Assembly: GCA_900550035.1 (NCBI GenBank)
Contig: URQS01000012.1
Location: forward strand, 4,050 to 68,049
From: an uncultured Prevotella sp.
GTDB lineage: Bacteria > Bacteroidota > Bacteroidia > Bacteroidales > Bacteroidaceae
Reading direction: 5' to 3'
DNA: 64,000 nucleotides
The notes beneath the pieces are model-generated. The model did no database searches and was not told the origin of the DNA. It was given only the letters and a program-made list of their open reading frames with translations. Of the stretch, positions 32,975 to 41,170 are shown one piece after another (the stretch's first letter is position 1; each line of letters begins with the position of its first letter). The position numbers and the translations under genes are program-made.

Positions 32975-34276
32975 TTATTCGCTCATCAAGAGCTTCTTGA
33001 AGTCGCCAAACTCCTTCGACATAGCTATGCTCCGCTTCTCGCCCTTCATGAAGGCGGCAAGACGTTCGGGTATTGCAACCTCAGCATTGATGGCCGATTC
33101 TACAGTATCCTTGAACTTGGCTGGATGAGCTGTCTCGCCAAACACGCCCACCTCGCCATCAAGTAGCAAGTCTTTCAGAGCCTGATAGCCGCATGCGCCG
33201 TGTGGGTCGAGTATGTAGTGATTGTTGTCGTAACACTGACGCATGGTCTGGCGTATCTGCTCGTCGCTGTATGTGGCACCGCTCATCAGACTTGAAATCT
33301 TCTTCCAGTCGCCCTTGAAGAGGTCGTTGATACGGGCGAAGTTGCTCGGGTCGCCTACGTCCATAGCGTTGGCAATGGTCTGGATGCTTGGGCGTGGATT
33401 GTACTCGCCGGTCAGCAGATACTTGTAAACGATGTCGTTGGCATTGTTGGCAGCGATGAAACGCTTCACAGGCAATCCCATTTCTCTGCCGAATATAGCT
33501 GCTGTGATGTTGCCGAAGTTGCCGCTCGGTACACATATTACATATCCGTGCTCCTTGCCAATGCGCTTCAGCTGTGCGTAGGCATAGAAATAGTAGAACG
33601 CCTGCGGAAGGAAGCGTGCCACGTTGATAGAGTTGGCAGAAGTAAGCTTCATGTGCTTGTTAAGCTCGTCGTCCATGAATGCTTGCTTGACGAGAGCCTG
33701 GCAGTCGTCAAACACGCCGTCTACTTCGATGGCAGTGATGTTCTGTCCGAGTGTGGTGAACTGGCTCTCCTGAATCTTGCTGACCTTGCCTTTAGGATAG
33801 AGTACATATACATGTATGCCGTCTACGCCAAGGAAACCGTTGGCTACAGCCGAACCCGTATCGCCACTTGTAGCAACCAATACATTGACATTCTTGGTTC
33901 CCTCTTCGCGTATGAAGTATTGCAGCATACGCGCCATGAAGCGTGCGCCTACATCCTTGAAGGCGAGTGTGGGTCCGTGGAAGAGTTCGAGCGAATAGAT
34001 GTTCTGTTCAACTTCCTTTATCGGGCAGTCGAACGCCAAGGTGTCGTATACGATGCGCTTGAGGTCGTCTGCCTTGATGTCTTCGCCGAAGAAGGCATCT
34101 GCCACCTTGTATGCTATCTCCTGAAATGAGAGCTTGTCGATGTTCTCAAAAAACTCCTTAGGCAACTTCTTGATGCGTTCGGGCATATATAGACCGCGGT
34201 CGGGTGCAAGTCCTTTTACTACTGCTTCGTGCAGTGATGCGAGTGGGGCTGTATGGTTGGTGCTGTAATATTTCAT
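32975..34276 (-). CDS. thrC: Threonine synthase
   Basis: ThrC converts O-phosphohomoserine to threonine with PLP. The 433 residues include the family opening YYSTNHTAPLASLHEAVVKG, GLAPDRGLYMPE, the PLP lysine K107 in GPTLAFKDVGARFMAR, and the glycine-rich phosphate loop ATSGDTGSAVANGF. Length and motifs are those of the long bacterial type. It is the last gene of the operon aspartokinase/homoserine dehydrogenase - ApgM-like - ThrC. Confidence 0.95.
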   Translation of the reverse strand: MKYYSTNHTAPLASLHEAVVKGLAPDRGLYMPERIKKLPKEFFENIDKLSFQEIAYKVADAFFGEDIKADDLKRIVYDTLAFDCPIKEVEQNIYSLELFHGPTLAFKDVGARFMARMLQYFIREEGTKNVNVLVATSGDTGSAVANGFLGVDGIHVYVLYPKGKVSKIQESQFTTLGQNITAIEVDGVFDDCQALVKQAFMDDELNKHMKLTSANSINVARFLPQAFYYFYAYAQLKRIGKEHGYVICVPSGNFGNITAAIFGREMGLPVKRFIAANNANDIVYKYLLTGEYNPRPSIQTIANAMDVGDPSNFARINDLFKGDWKKISSLMSGATYSDEQIRQTMRQCYDNNHYILDPHGACGYQALKDLLLDGEVGVFGETAHPAKFKDTVESAINAEVAIPERLAAFMKGEKRSIAMSKEFGDFKKLLMSE

Positions 34277-34310
34277 AGAATTTAAAATGTTAAGTGTTAA
34301 TTGTTAAGTG

Positions 34311-35588
34311 TTAAATTGCAGGAACGTCTATGCTCATAAACATGTCCATGAATTCGGTGAGATGAAGCATGCCGTAGCTGCCGCTTACGCAACTCACTTC
34401 GCTGTATGTCGCAACGTTGTCGGGCTCGATGCCGGGATACCATACGGTGAAAGGCACAGGCTCTTTCATGTGTGTGCGTATCTCCACTGGAGTGGGATGG
34501 TCGGGCATCAGGGCTATGCATACAGGCTCGTTCCATTTGGACACCTCGTTAAATATAGGGCCGACCATACGGCTGTCGAGGTTTTCGATGGTGCGGAGCT
34601 TCAGTTCCAAGTCGCCGTCGTGTCCGGCTTCGTCGCTTGCCTCGACGTGTACGAATACGAAGTCGTCATTGTGCAGAGCGTCGATAGCGGCTTGGGCTTT
34701 CCCCTCGTAATTGGTGTCAGCAAGTCCGGTAGCACCCGGCACGATGATGTTGTGCAGTCCGGCATAGTGGCCGATGCCACGTATCAGGTCGACAGCCGAA
34801 ATCACATCGCCTCGCTTTATCTGCGGATACATCTCCTGCAGCGTCTTCATCTGCGGACGATAGCCACCGCCCCAAGGCCATATACAGTCAGCCTCGTCTT
34901 TGCCTTCGGCACGTCGTGCTATGTTGAGCGGAGCATTGGCAAGCACTTCCTGCGATTTCAGAATCAAGTCGTTCAACAGGTCGGCGGTTTGTTGTGCCGT
35001 CATTCTGTCGGATGATGCATCTTCGTTGAATTTACAGCCATTGTCTTCATATCCAGGTTCTGGACTGACGAGCAGCTCGCGCCACGGTTCGTTGGGATGG
35101 TCGTGGGGTGGGGCGCATGTTACGTGCTTGTTGCCACCTCTTATTATAAGCAAGTGCCGGTATTGTATACCCTTGATAAACTCCACACGGTCGTTGCCCA
35201 GCTTCTCGTTAAGTATGTCGATGAGTTGCTGGCTGTCGTCGGTAGTAAGGTGTCCACCATGATGATTCTTTATCTTGCCATCGGCAATACAGATGATATT
35301 GCAGCGCAATGCGAAGTCGTCGGGGCGCATGTCGTAGCCTATTGAAGCAGCTTCCAATGGTCCGCGACCTTCATATACTTTGTTCATGTCATAGCCAAGT
35401 ATGGTGGCGTTGGCCACCTCGCTGCCTGGCAGAAAACCGTCGGGCACGGTGATGAGACGGCCCGTTCGTCCTATGCGAGCCAGATTGTCCATGTTTGGAG
35501 TGTTGGCATACTCAAGGAGGGTCTTGCCTCCGAGTCGGTCGACAGCATGATCTGCCATGCCGTCGCCGAGGATTATTATGTGTTTCAT
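34311..35588 (-). CDS. apgM: ApgM-like phosphoglycerate mutase / proposed homoserine kinase
   Basis: The 425-residue protein is a cofactor-independent phosphoglycerate mutase of the alkaline-phosphatase superfamily (ApgM type). The metal-site motifs are IILGDGMADHA, LPGSEVANATILGYD with the nucleophile serine, EASDEAGHDGD and MPDHPTPVEIRTH. No ThrB-type GHMP kinase is present in the operon. Family members in thr operons have been proposed to make phosphohomoserine, and the location between thrA and thrC supports that role here. A glycolytic mutase role cannot be excluded. The spacing of 12 bp to the upstream gene shows co-transcription. Confidence 0.88.
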   Translation of the reverse strand: MKHIIILGDGMADHAVDRLGGKTLLEYANTPNMDNLARIGRTGRLITVPDGFLPGSEVANATILGYDMNKVYEGRGPLEAASIGYDMRPDDFALRCNIICIADGKIKNHHGGHLTTDDSQQLIDILNEKLGNDRVEFIKGIQYRHLLIIRGGNKHVTCAPPHDHPNEPWRELLVSPEPGYEDNGCKFNEDASSDRMTAQQTADLLNDLILKSQEVLANAPLNIARRAEGKDEADCIWPWGGGYRPQMKTLQEMYPQIKRGDVISAVDLIRGIGHYAGLHNIIVPGATGLADTNYEGKAQAAIDALHNDDFVFVHVEASDEAGHDGDLELKLRTIENLDSRMVGPIFNEVSKWNEPVCIALMPDHPTPVEIRTHMKEPVPFTVWYPGIEPDNVATYSEVSCVSGSYGMLHLTEFMDMFMSIDVPAI

Positions 35589-35600
35589 GGGTAATTCTTT

Positions 35601-38036
35601 TTAGATGTTAGCGATAGACATGATATTGGCGAATACGCCCGCAGCTGTTACACTTGCTCCAGCTCCGTAACCCTGTATGAGCATCGGGTACTCGCGATAG
35701 CGCTCGGTGGTGAGCGATACTACGTTGTTGCTGCCCTCAAGATTATAGAACGGATGGCGTATGTCAACTTCTTTGAGTGCCACATTGGTCTTTCCGTGGT
35801 CGAATGTTGCCACAAAGCGCCAACGCTTGCCTTCGGCTTCGAGCTTCTTGCGACGCTCTTCAAAGTCGGCATCAAGCTGTGGCAGATTCTTCCAGAAGTC
35901 GTCTATAGTACCCTCGAAGAACGAGTCGGGTATGAACAGATGCTTCTCAACATCAGCTTTCTCTACCTTGTATCCTGCCTCACGGGCGAGAATTACAAGT
36001 TTGCGGATTACGTCCTTGCCCGAGAGGTCGATGCGTGGGTCGGGTTCGCTATATCCCTGTTCTTTGGCACGGCGTACTGCCTCCGACAATGGAACGTCGG
36101 CAGAAATCTCGTTGAAAATGAAGTTGAGCGTACCGCTGAGCACAGCCTCTATCTTCAATATCTCGTCGCCGGAGTTGCGCAGGTCGTTGATGGTTCCGAT
36201 GATAGGAAGTCCGGCTCCAACGTTGGTTTCGTAGCGGAATTTAACGCCACGTGCCAGAGCGGTATCCTTCAGTCGGATGTAGTTGTCGTACGATGACGAG
36301 GCTGCAATCTTGTTGGCAGCAATCACCGAGATGTTATGTTCGAGGAACGACTGGTAGAGTTGCGCCACGTCCTTGCTTGCTGTACAGTCGACAAACACGC
36401 TGTTGAAGATGTTCATGCTGATAATCTCGTCGCGCAAGGCATTGTCGTTGCATAAGGGTGCCTGCTCAAGCAGTTCGCGGTATGTAGTGAGGTCGATGCC
36501 GTCGCGGTTGAATATGGCCTTCTTCGACGATGCTATACCTACCACATTAAGTTTCAGGCGCTTGGTGCGTTTCAGTTCTTCATATTGGTCGTGAATTTGC
36601 TCCAGAAGCTGTCCGCCCACCGTGCCCACACCGCATACAAAGAGGTTGAGCACCTTGTATTCCGAAAGGAAGAACGAGTCGTGTATTACGTTGAGTGCCT
36701 TGCGCAGATATTTGCTGTCTACTACAAACGAGATGTTGGTCTCCGATGCACCCTGTGCACATGCTATCACGCTGATACCGCTTCTGCCAAGAGTGCCGAA
36801 GAGTTTGCCGGCAATACCAGGTGTGTGCTTCATGTTCTCGCCTACGATGGCTATTGTGGCAAGTCCGCTCTCAGCGTGCATTGGGAACATGGCACCCGTC
36901 TCTATCTCCTTGGCAAACTCGTTGTTGAGCACCTCTACAGCAGCCTGCGAGTCCTGATCGCGCACGCCGATAGATGTAGAGTTCTCTGACGATGCCTGCG
37001 ACACCATAAACACGCTTATGCCATTGTCGGCAAGAGCGGTAAAGATGCGTCGGTTGACACCGATGACACCCACCATCGACAGACCCGTTACGGTGATGAG
37101 GGTGGTGCCGTTGATGCTCGAAATACCCTTGATGGGTTTTGAATCGTTGGCTATTTTTGCCTTGATGATGGTTCCCTCAGCGTCAGGATTGAATGTGTTC
37201 TTTACACGTATAGGTATATTCTTAATACATACGGGGTATATTGTAGGCGGATAAATCACCTTTGCACCAAAGTTGCAAAGCTCCATAGCCTCGATATAGC
37301 TCAGTTCGTTGATGGTGTATGCTGTCTTGATTACTCGTGGGTCGGCGGTCATGAAGCCGTCTACATCGGTCCATATTTCGAGTATGTCGGCATCGAGTGC
37401 TGCCGCAATAATAGCTGCTGTATAGTCTGAACCACCGCGTCCGAGATTGGTAATCTCGTCGGTGTCGCGGTCCATACTGATAAAACCTGGAACAAGCGAA
37501 ATGCGTGGCAGGTCGCTGAATGTGCGACGCACCAATCGGTTGGTGAGTTCTGAGTCGAGAGTATTCTTGTGGTTCTTCTGCACGGTCTTGATGAAGTCGC
37601 GCGAGTCAAACCACTTGGCACCATGCACAAGCGTAGCTACAATGTTAGAGCTAAGGCGTTCGCCGTAGCTTACGATAGCGTCTTGTGTCTTCTTGGAAAG
37701 GTCGTGGATAAGGAACACACCAAAATAGATAGAGCGCAACTGTTCAAACAGCGAATCGACAATCTTGAACAGGTTTTCGCGCTTGCGTGTATCGGTGATG
37801 ATGGTGTCAATCATCTTGTGGTGGCGGTCCACCATAGCCTGAAACTCTTCCTTCCATGCTTCGTCGCCCTTAAGTGCAAGCTGCGAAGTGGCAAGGAGCT
37901 TGTCGGTGATGCCACCAAGGGCACTGACTACAATAATGACCGGCTGTTTCTGGGCCTCTTTCTCTACAATAGCCTTCAGGCTGAGAATACTCTCTACGGA
38001 ACCTACTGAGGTTCCGCCAAATTTCAATACTTTCAT
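35601..38036 (-). CDS. thrA: Bifunctional aspartokinase / homoserine dehydrogenase
   Basis: The enzyme catalyses the first and third steps from aspartate to threonine and methionine. The start at 38036 (MKVLKFGGTSVGSVESI) gives the invariant aspartokinase opening; an upstream ATG would add 32 residues unlike the family. The kinase domain holds FISMDRDTDEITNLGRGGSD. Two ACT-type regulatory domains lie near residues 310-450 (ISVFMVSQASSENSTS, GISVIACAQGASETNI). The homoserine dehydrogenase half begins at LFVCGVGTVGGQLL and contains NKIAASSSYDNYIRL and SGTLNFIFNEIS. The total of 811 residues is normal. Feedback control by threonine is expected from the ACT domains. No attenuator is visible in the leader. 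Confidence 0.94.
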   Translation of the reverse strand: MKVLKFGGTSVGSVESILSLKAIVEKEAQKQPVIIVVSALGGITDKLLATSQLALKGDEAWKEEFQAMVDRHHKMIDTIITDTRKRENLFKIVDSLFEQLRSIYFGVFLIHDLSKKTQDAIVSYGERLSSNIVATLVHGAKWFDSRDFIKTVQKNHKNTLDSELTNRLVRRTFSDLPRISLVPGFISMDRDTDEITNLGRGGSDYTAAIIAAALDADILEIWTDVDGFMTADPRVIKTAYTINELSYIEAMELCNFGAKVIYPPTIYPVCIKNIPIRVKNTFNPDAEGTIIKAKIANDSKPIKGISSINGTTLITVTGLSMVGVIGVNRRIFTALADNGISVFMVSQASSENSTSIGVRDQDSQAAVEVLNNEFAKEIETGAMFPMHAESGLATIAIVGENMKHTPGIAGKLFGTLGRSGISVIACAQGASETNISFVVDSKYLRKALNVIHDSFFLSEYKVLNLFVCGVGTVGGQLLEQIHDQYEELKRTKRLKLNVVGIASSKKAIFNRDGIDLTTYRELLEQAPLCNDNALRDEIISMNIFNSVFVDCTASKDVAQLYQSFLEHNISVIAANKIAASSSYDNYIRLKDTALARGVKFRYETNVGAGLPIIGTINDLRNSGDEILKIEAVLSGTLNFIFNEISADVPLSEAVRRAKEQGYSEPDPRIDLSGKDVIRKLVILAREAGYKVEKADVEKHLFIPDSFFEGTIDDFWKNLPQLDADFEERRKKLEAEGKRWRFVATFDHGKTNVALKEVDIRHPFYNLEGSNNVVSLTTERYREYPMLIQGYGAGASVTAAGVFANIMSIANI

Positions 38037-38434
38037 TCTTCTTGTTCTTTGGTTAATGCCTCCATACAAAGGAGGCGGATTGTGTTTCGGTGCAGTGGCT
38101 TGCCGGCGCAGCGAGACTGGCTTCTGCATCATGCCTCAATACGAGAGAGGAATGGGCAAGACTCCTTGGTCTGCTTTTCTATACTGCGCGACAGCGGGGC
38201 GTGACAGCACCGTGTCGTGACATAAAGTTTTAATAAAGTGTCGGCAAATTTACGAAAAATAAATGTTATGTCAATAAAAAACAAAAGAAAAATTACAATT
38301 TTGCAAGATTATATGTCTGATGATAAACAAATCGTAGCAGCAAATGGGTAGGTTGGTAATAATTGATTGCTCAAACTAATTGCCTGCTTAGGCTACGGCG
38401 GTGACACCATAGCCTCCTATGGTGCAGAAACAAA
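38037..38434. other. Gap without a recognised gene
   Basis: This is the leader of the threonine operon and downstream flank of tRNA-Arg. I see no leader peptide rich in Thr or Ile codons, no clear promoter and no reading frame that looks like protein. A small hairpin (caccatag with ctatggtg) lies near 38406-38422. Confidence 0.5.
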
Positions 38435-38466
38435 AAAGAGGACTTTACTTTCGTAAAATCCTCTTT
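38435..38466 (-). terminator. Intrinsic terminator of tRNA-Arg
   Basis: aaagagga pairs with tcctcttt around an AT-rich extension and is followed by a T-run on the minus strand. It lies 11 bp after the tRNA. Confidence 0.8.
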
Positions 38467-38477
38467 AGATATGTTTG

Positions 38478-38551
38478 TGACTCCGGCAGGATTCAAACCT
38501 GCAACCTTCTGATCCGTAGTCAGATGCTCTATTCAGTTGAGCTACGGAGCC
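38478..38551 (-). tRNA. tRNA-Arg (ACG)
   Basis: The minus strand folds as a full cloverleaf. The acceptor stem is GGCTCCG with CGGAGTC (one G-U pair), the D arm contains AGCTCAACTGAATAGAGC, the anticodon arm is CTGACTACGGATCAG with anticodon ACG, and the T arm contains GGTTTGAATCC. The 3' CCA is not encoded. ACG is read as ICG after deamination. Confidence 0.95.
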
Positions 38552-38595
38552 AAACCTTATTGCTTTATGGAAGTGTTGTTCCTTAAAAGCGAGTG

Positions 38596-38627
38596 CAAAG
38601 GTATAGCTTTTTATTTAAACCTCCAAA
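38596..38627 (-). promoter_or_regulatory. Promoter TTTG-N20-TACCTTTG of tRNA-Arg
   Basis: The boxes lie at 38624-38627 and 38596-38603 on the minus strand. The region after the -7 box reads CACTCGC, as for the other tRNA genes here. Confidence 0.65.
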
Positions 38628-38851
38628 TATTTTTGAAAGTTTTTTCTGTTTTTTGTTGAAATTTCTTGGATTTGTACTAACTTTGTAGATATAAATCAAT
38701 AATTATGAATATATTCTTGTCGATAGTTGTCACGTATTGCGTTGTCGGTAAATCCGCTATGTAGGGCTGGTATATATAAATAATGTGACGCTACGCTTGA
38801 AGGGTGCCGACTATCGGGTGCCGTACATGTGTCACAATGTGGGTAAAATGT

Positions 38852-38887
38852 AAAAAAAGGAAACTCAAATATTGAGTTTCCTTTTTT
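38852..38887 (-). terminator. Intrinsic terminator of the tRNA-His transcript
   Basis: A perfect stem (ggaaactcaa with ttgagtttcc, 3-nt loop) is flanked by A- and T-runs and lies 9 bp after the second tRNA-His. Confidence 0.85.
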
Positions 38888-38895
38888 AATAGTTG

Positions 38896-38970
38896 GGTGG
38901 CAGGTGGGACTCGAACCCACGACATTCAGAACCACAATCTGACGCTCTAACCAACTGAACTACGGCCACC
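38896..38970 (-). tRNA. tRNA-His (GTG), distal copy
   Basis: The minus strand gives the extra G at -1, acceptor GTGGCCG with CTGCCAC, anticodon arm CAGATTGTGGTTCTG with GTG, and T arm GTGGGTTCGAGTCCCAC. Pair 6-67 is a C-U mismatch. It is identical to the copy at 39016-39090. Confidence 0.94.
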
Positions 38971-39015
38971 ATGTATGTTTTGCTTATTTCTCTCTATTCC
39001 CTCACTCAAGCTGAG

Positions 39016-39090
39016 GGTGGCAGGTGGGACTCGAACCCACGACATTCAGAACCACAATCTGACGCTCTAACCAACTGAACTACGGCCACC
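39016..39090 (-). tRNA. tRNA-His (GTG), proximal copy
   Basis: It is identical to the copy 120 bp away, including the C6-U67 mismatch. About 80 bp (39015-39094 and 38895-38974) are shared, so the pair arose by a recent tandem duplication or is kept identical by conversion. The promoter at 39123 serves both. Confidence 0.94.
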
Positions 39091-39122
39091 ATGTGAATGA
39101 GCTTTTGATTTTTAAGCGAGTG

Positions 39123-39154
39123 CAAAGGTAGTGAATTTTTGCTAAACTACCAAA
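39123..39154 (-). promoter_or_regulatory. Promoter TTTG-N20-TACCTTTG of the tRNA-His pair
   Basis: The boxes lie at 39151-39154 and 39123-39130 on the minus strand, followed by CACTCGC. Confidence 0.65.
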
Positions 39155-39248
39155 AGTATTTCTTATTTTTTTGGTATTTAAGTGCAATTTTTTGTGTTAA
39201 AGGTGCGCTTTTTGTCGAAAATAATAGCTTGAGTGACGTTTTATGAGC

Positions 39249-39294
39249 AAAAAATAAGAGTTCAGCATGCAGCGTGTGCTTGCTGAACTCTTAT
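39249..39294 (-). terminator. Intrinsic terminator of the secG transcript
   Basis: ataagagttcagca pairs with tgctgaactcttat; on the minus strand a T-run follows. It lies 30 bp after secG. Confidence 0.82.
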
Positions 39295-39324
39295 GTGGAG
39301 TTTAATCAAACTGTCTTGTTTGTA

Positions 39325-39717
39325 TTATTTTGCGGGTTGGGCAGGTGTCTGCTGTGCGTCAGCTGCCGGAGCCTGCTGAGCACCTGTAGCCGGAGCCTGC
39401 TGCTGGCTTGCACCGAAACCAGGAGTTGTGTTGGGGTTGGTGTTCTGTGTTTCAGTAGCTGCCTTCTCCATAACACTGCTTTCGGTAGAAGAAACCGGAG
39501 CTACATAGGCGCATACGATGCTGAAGAGTACCATAGCGATGGCAAGACCCCATGTTGCCTTCTCGATGAAGTCGGTAGTTTTGCGAACGCCCATGATGGC
39601 GTTTGATGAAGAGAAGTTAGAGGCCAGTCCGCCACCCTTAGATTCTTGGATAAGAACGATGCCGATCATCAGCAACGATGCTATCACAATGAAGATTACG
39701 AATAAAAAGTAAATCAT
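39325..39717 (-). CDS. secG: Preprotein translocase subunit SecG
   Basis: SecG stimulates SecYEG-dependent export in the inner membrane. The 130 residues show two helices (LFVIFIVIASLLMIGIVLIQ and ATWGLAIAMVLFSIVCAYVA) around the conserved ESKGGGLASNFSSSNAIMGV cytoplasmic loop. The C-terminal 50 residues are a low-complexity tail of Gln, Ala, Pro and Thr (QQAPATGAQQAPAADAQQTP), longer than in proteobacteria. It is the last gene of a run starting with the sigma-54-type activator; an 86-bp spacer separates it from the TPR gene. Confidence 0.93.
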   Translation of the reverse strand: MIYFLFVIFIVIASLLMIGIVLIQESKGGGLASNFSSSNAIMGVRKTTDFIEKATWGLAIAMVLFSIVCAYVAPVSSTESSVMEKAATETQNTNPNTTPGFGASQQQAPATGAQQAPAADAQQTPAQPAK

Positions 39718-39803
39718 TTCCTTATTTGTTATTTATTATTTATTATTTATTGCTTGTTTTTGTGGTTTTACCACTTCTTTACGAGCGTGTTTTAGTACAG
39801 TTT

Positions 39804-40586
39804 TTACTGCTTTTTGCTCTTCTCGTTGATAATAAGTTTCTTTAAGAAACGTATTTGGTCTGCAAAGTAAGCACTTTTTTTTGGATAATTCAAATTTAAG
39901 CGTTGAATAATTTCAAGAGCCTTCGAATATCTGCCTTGTTTTATATAAATTTTGGCCAAAGTCTCTGTGAAATAGCCTTCATCGCTGTCAATTTGCTCGT
40001 TGCTTTCGTTGTTTATCTCTGGTTTGTATGTGGGCTTGTCCTGCAGTTGTATCTTGCCTCCGTCGTTATTGATGAAGTCGTCGATAAGTTCTTGTCCCTT
40101 CAGTTGTGGACTTTCGTTTTCGGTCTTATCTTCTTCCTCGTTTTCTTGCTTTAGCAGATATGCCACATAGTCGATAGCTGCATCGGCAGGAGTTGGTTTG
40201 CTTTTTGTGTCTTGTACGTCAGTGTCCGTGTCGGGCTTGGCAGTTTCAAGATAGCTGTCGATAAGCGAGATGGTACGGTTGCCTACCGTGGTGTTGTCTC
40301 GCTGGGCTGCGGAGTTGGCTAACTTCTCGTCGGCAAGTTCCTGAGCTGTCTTTATCTTATAATGTGCACCTTCAACAAGTTCGAATAGTAGCGAACGGTC
40401 GGATACATACAATGCAGCACGATGCAGCTCGTCGTCGAATGCCGAGTCGTGCAGCAGATACATGTTCTGCAGCATCAGCAGTCGTGCTGTCTGATAGTAA
40501 GGATAGAGCGCGACAAGGCTTCGGAGCTCGTACAGAGTCTCCTTGTTCATTAGCTCGGGATGTTGTATGAGGCGCACTAAGTCCAC
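39804..40586 (-). CDS. TPR-containing protein of unknown function
   Basis: The 260-residue protein has a helical N-terminal part (ELRSLVALYPYYQTARLLML), an acidic disordered middle (KPDTDTDVQDTKSKPTPADA, QENEEEDKTENESPQLKG) and a C-terminal TPR-like pair (GYFTETLAKIYIKQGRYSKA, LEIIQRLNLNYPKKSAYFAD). No signal peptide is seen, so it should be cytosolic. Homologues of this form sit between lptE and secG in related genomes as far as I recall, which suggests an envelope-related scaffold role. Nothing shows an enzyme activity. Confidence 0.7.
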   Translation of the reverse strand: MDLVRLIQHPELMNKETLYELRSLVALYPYYQTARLLMLQNMYLLHDSAFDDELHRAALYVSDRSLLFELVEGAHYKIKTAQELADEKLANSAAQRDNTTVGNRTISLIDSYLETAKPDTDTDVQDTKSKPTPADAAIDYVAYLLKQENEEEDKTENESPQLKGQELIDDFINNDGGKIQLQDKPTYKPEINNESNEQIDSDEGYFTETLAKIYIKQGRYSKALEIIQRLNLNYPKKSAYFADQIRFLKKLIINEKSKKQ

Positions 40587-40624
40587 GTTGTTGTTATGTT
40601 AAATGTTTGGTGTTAAATGTTGAT

Positions 40625-41155
40625 TTACCAGTTTGCCACAGTGGCATTGAATATCTGTTCGGTCAGGTCTTTTATCATCTGTGTGACGAGTTCTTCCTGT
40701 ACCGATGCTAGGCTTTGTGTGGTTTCGTACGACTTTGAAGCTGTGAACTGTCGTTCGAAGTCCTCGTTATGGTTGGCATTGTTGGTGAATCGCACGTTGA
40801 CCGTTATTGACAATTCGGTTTGTGCCGAGCTACCGTCGGCCGATACCGACTTGTTGCGTTGAGAGTATTGTGTTATCTCACCCTCAATCTTCAAGTCGCC
40901 GTTGCGCTTAACCTGACTAAGCTTGGTATGGCTGGCAAACTCGTCCTTTAGCTGATTGTTGAACATTGGTCCCATCGGTCCCCACACATAACTTGAACGT
41001 ATAGGGAAATCGGCTATCTGTATAGTCTTGGTCTTGGTGTAGTCGATGCTGGCTCCGTTGAACTTATATCCTGAGAAAGCGCACGAGACCCATGTCAATG
41101 CCACCAAGACAAAGACAACCATCTTAATGGCCCAATTATTATGTTTGTTTGTCAT
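40625..41155 (-). CDS. lptE: LptE-family LPS-assembly lipoprotein
   Basis: The 176-residue protein has an N-terminal hydrophobic segment with a lipobox-like end (VFVLVALTWVSCAFSGYKF). An LptE-type alpha/beta domain follows: TKTIQIADFPIRSSYVWGPM, NNQLKDEFASHTKLSQVKRN and GDLKIEGEITQYSQRNKSVS. LptE plugs the LptD barrel and helps deliver LPS to the outer surface. The start MTNKHNNWAIKMVVF leaves a rather long N-region; the Met at position 12 is an alternative. It overlaps neither neighbour but lies 15 bp downstream of the activator gene. Confidence 0.85.
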   Translation of the reverse strand: MTNKHNNWAIKMVVFVLVALTWVSCAFSGYKFNGASIDYTKTKTIQIADFPIRSSYVWGPMGPMFNNQLKDEFASHTKLSQVKRNGDLKIEGEITQYSQRNKSVSADGSSAQTELSITVNVRFTNNANHNEDFERQFTASKSYETTQSLASVQEELVTQMIKDLTEQIFNATVANW

Positions 41156-41170
41156 TTTAGATATGCTTTA

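Noticed and set aside
32900..33170. Open frame on the plus strand over the hairpin and the thrC end
   Set aside because: It is antisense to thrC and includes the perfect terminator hairpin.
38037..38132. 32-residue N-terminal extension of the aspartokinase
   Set aside because: The family starts at MKVLKFGG; the extension is rich in Pro, Arg and Gln and unlike the protein.
38037..38250. Threonine attenuator in front of the aspartokinase
   Set aside because: No leader peptide with Thr or Ile runs and no terminator-antiterminator pair could be seen.
38696..38935. 79-codon minus-strand frame
   Set aside because: It overlaps the tRNA-His 3' end and its terminator.
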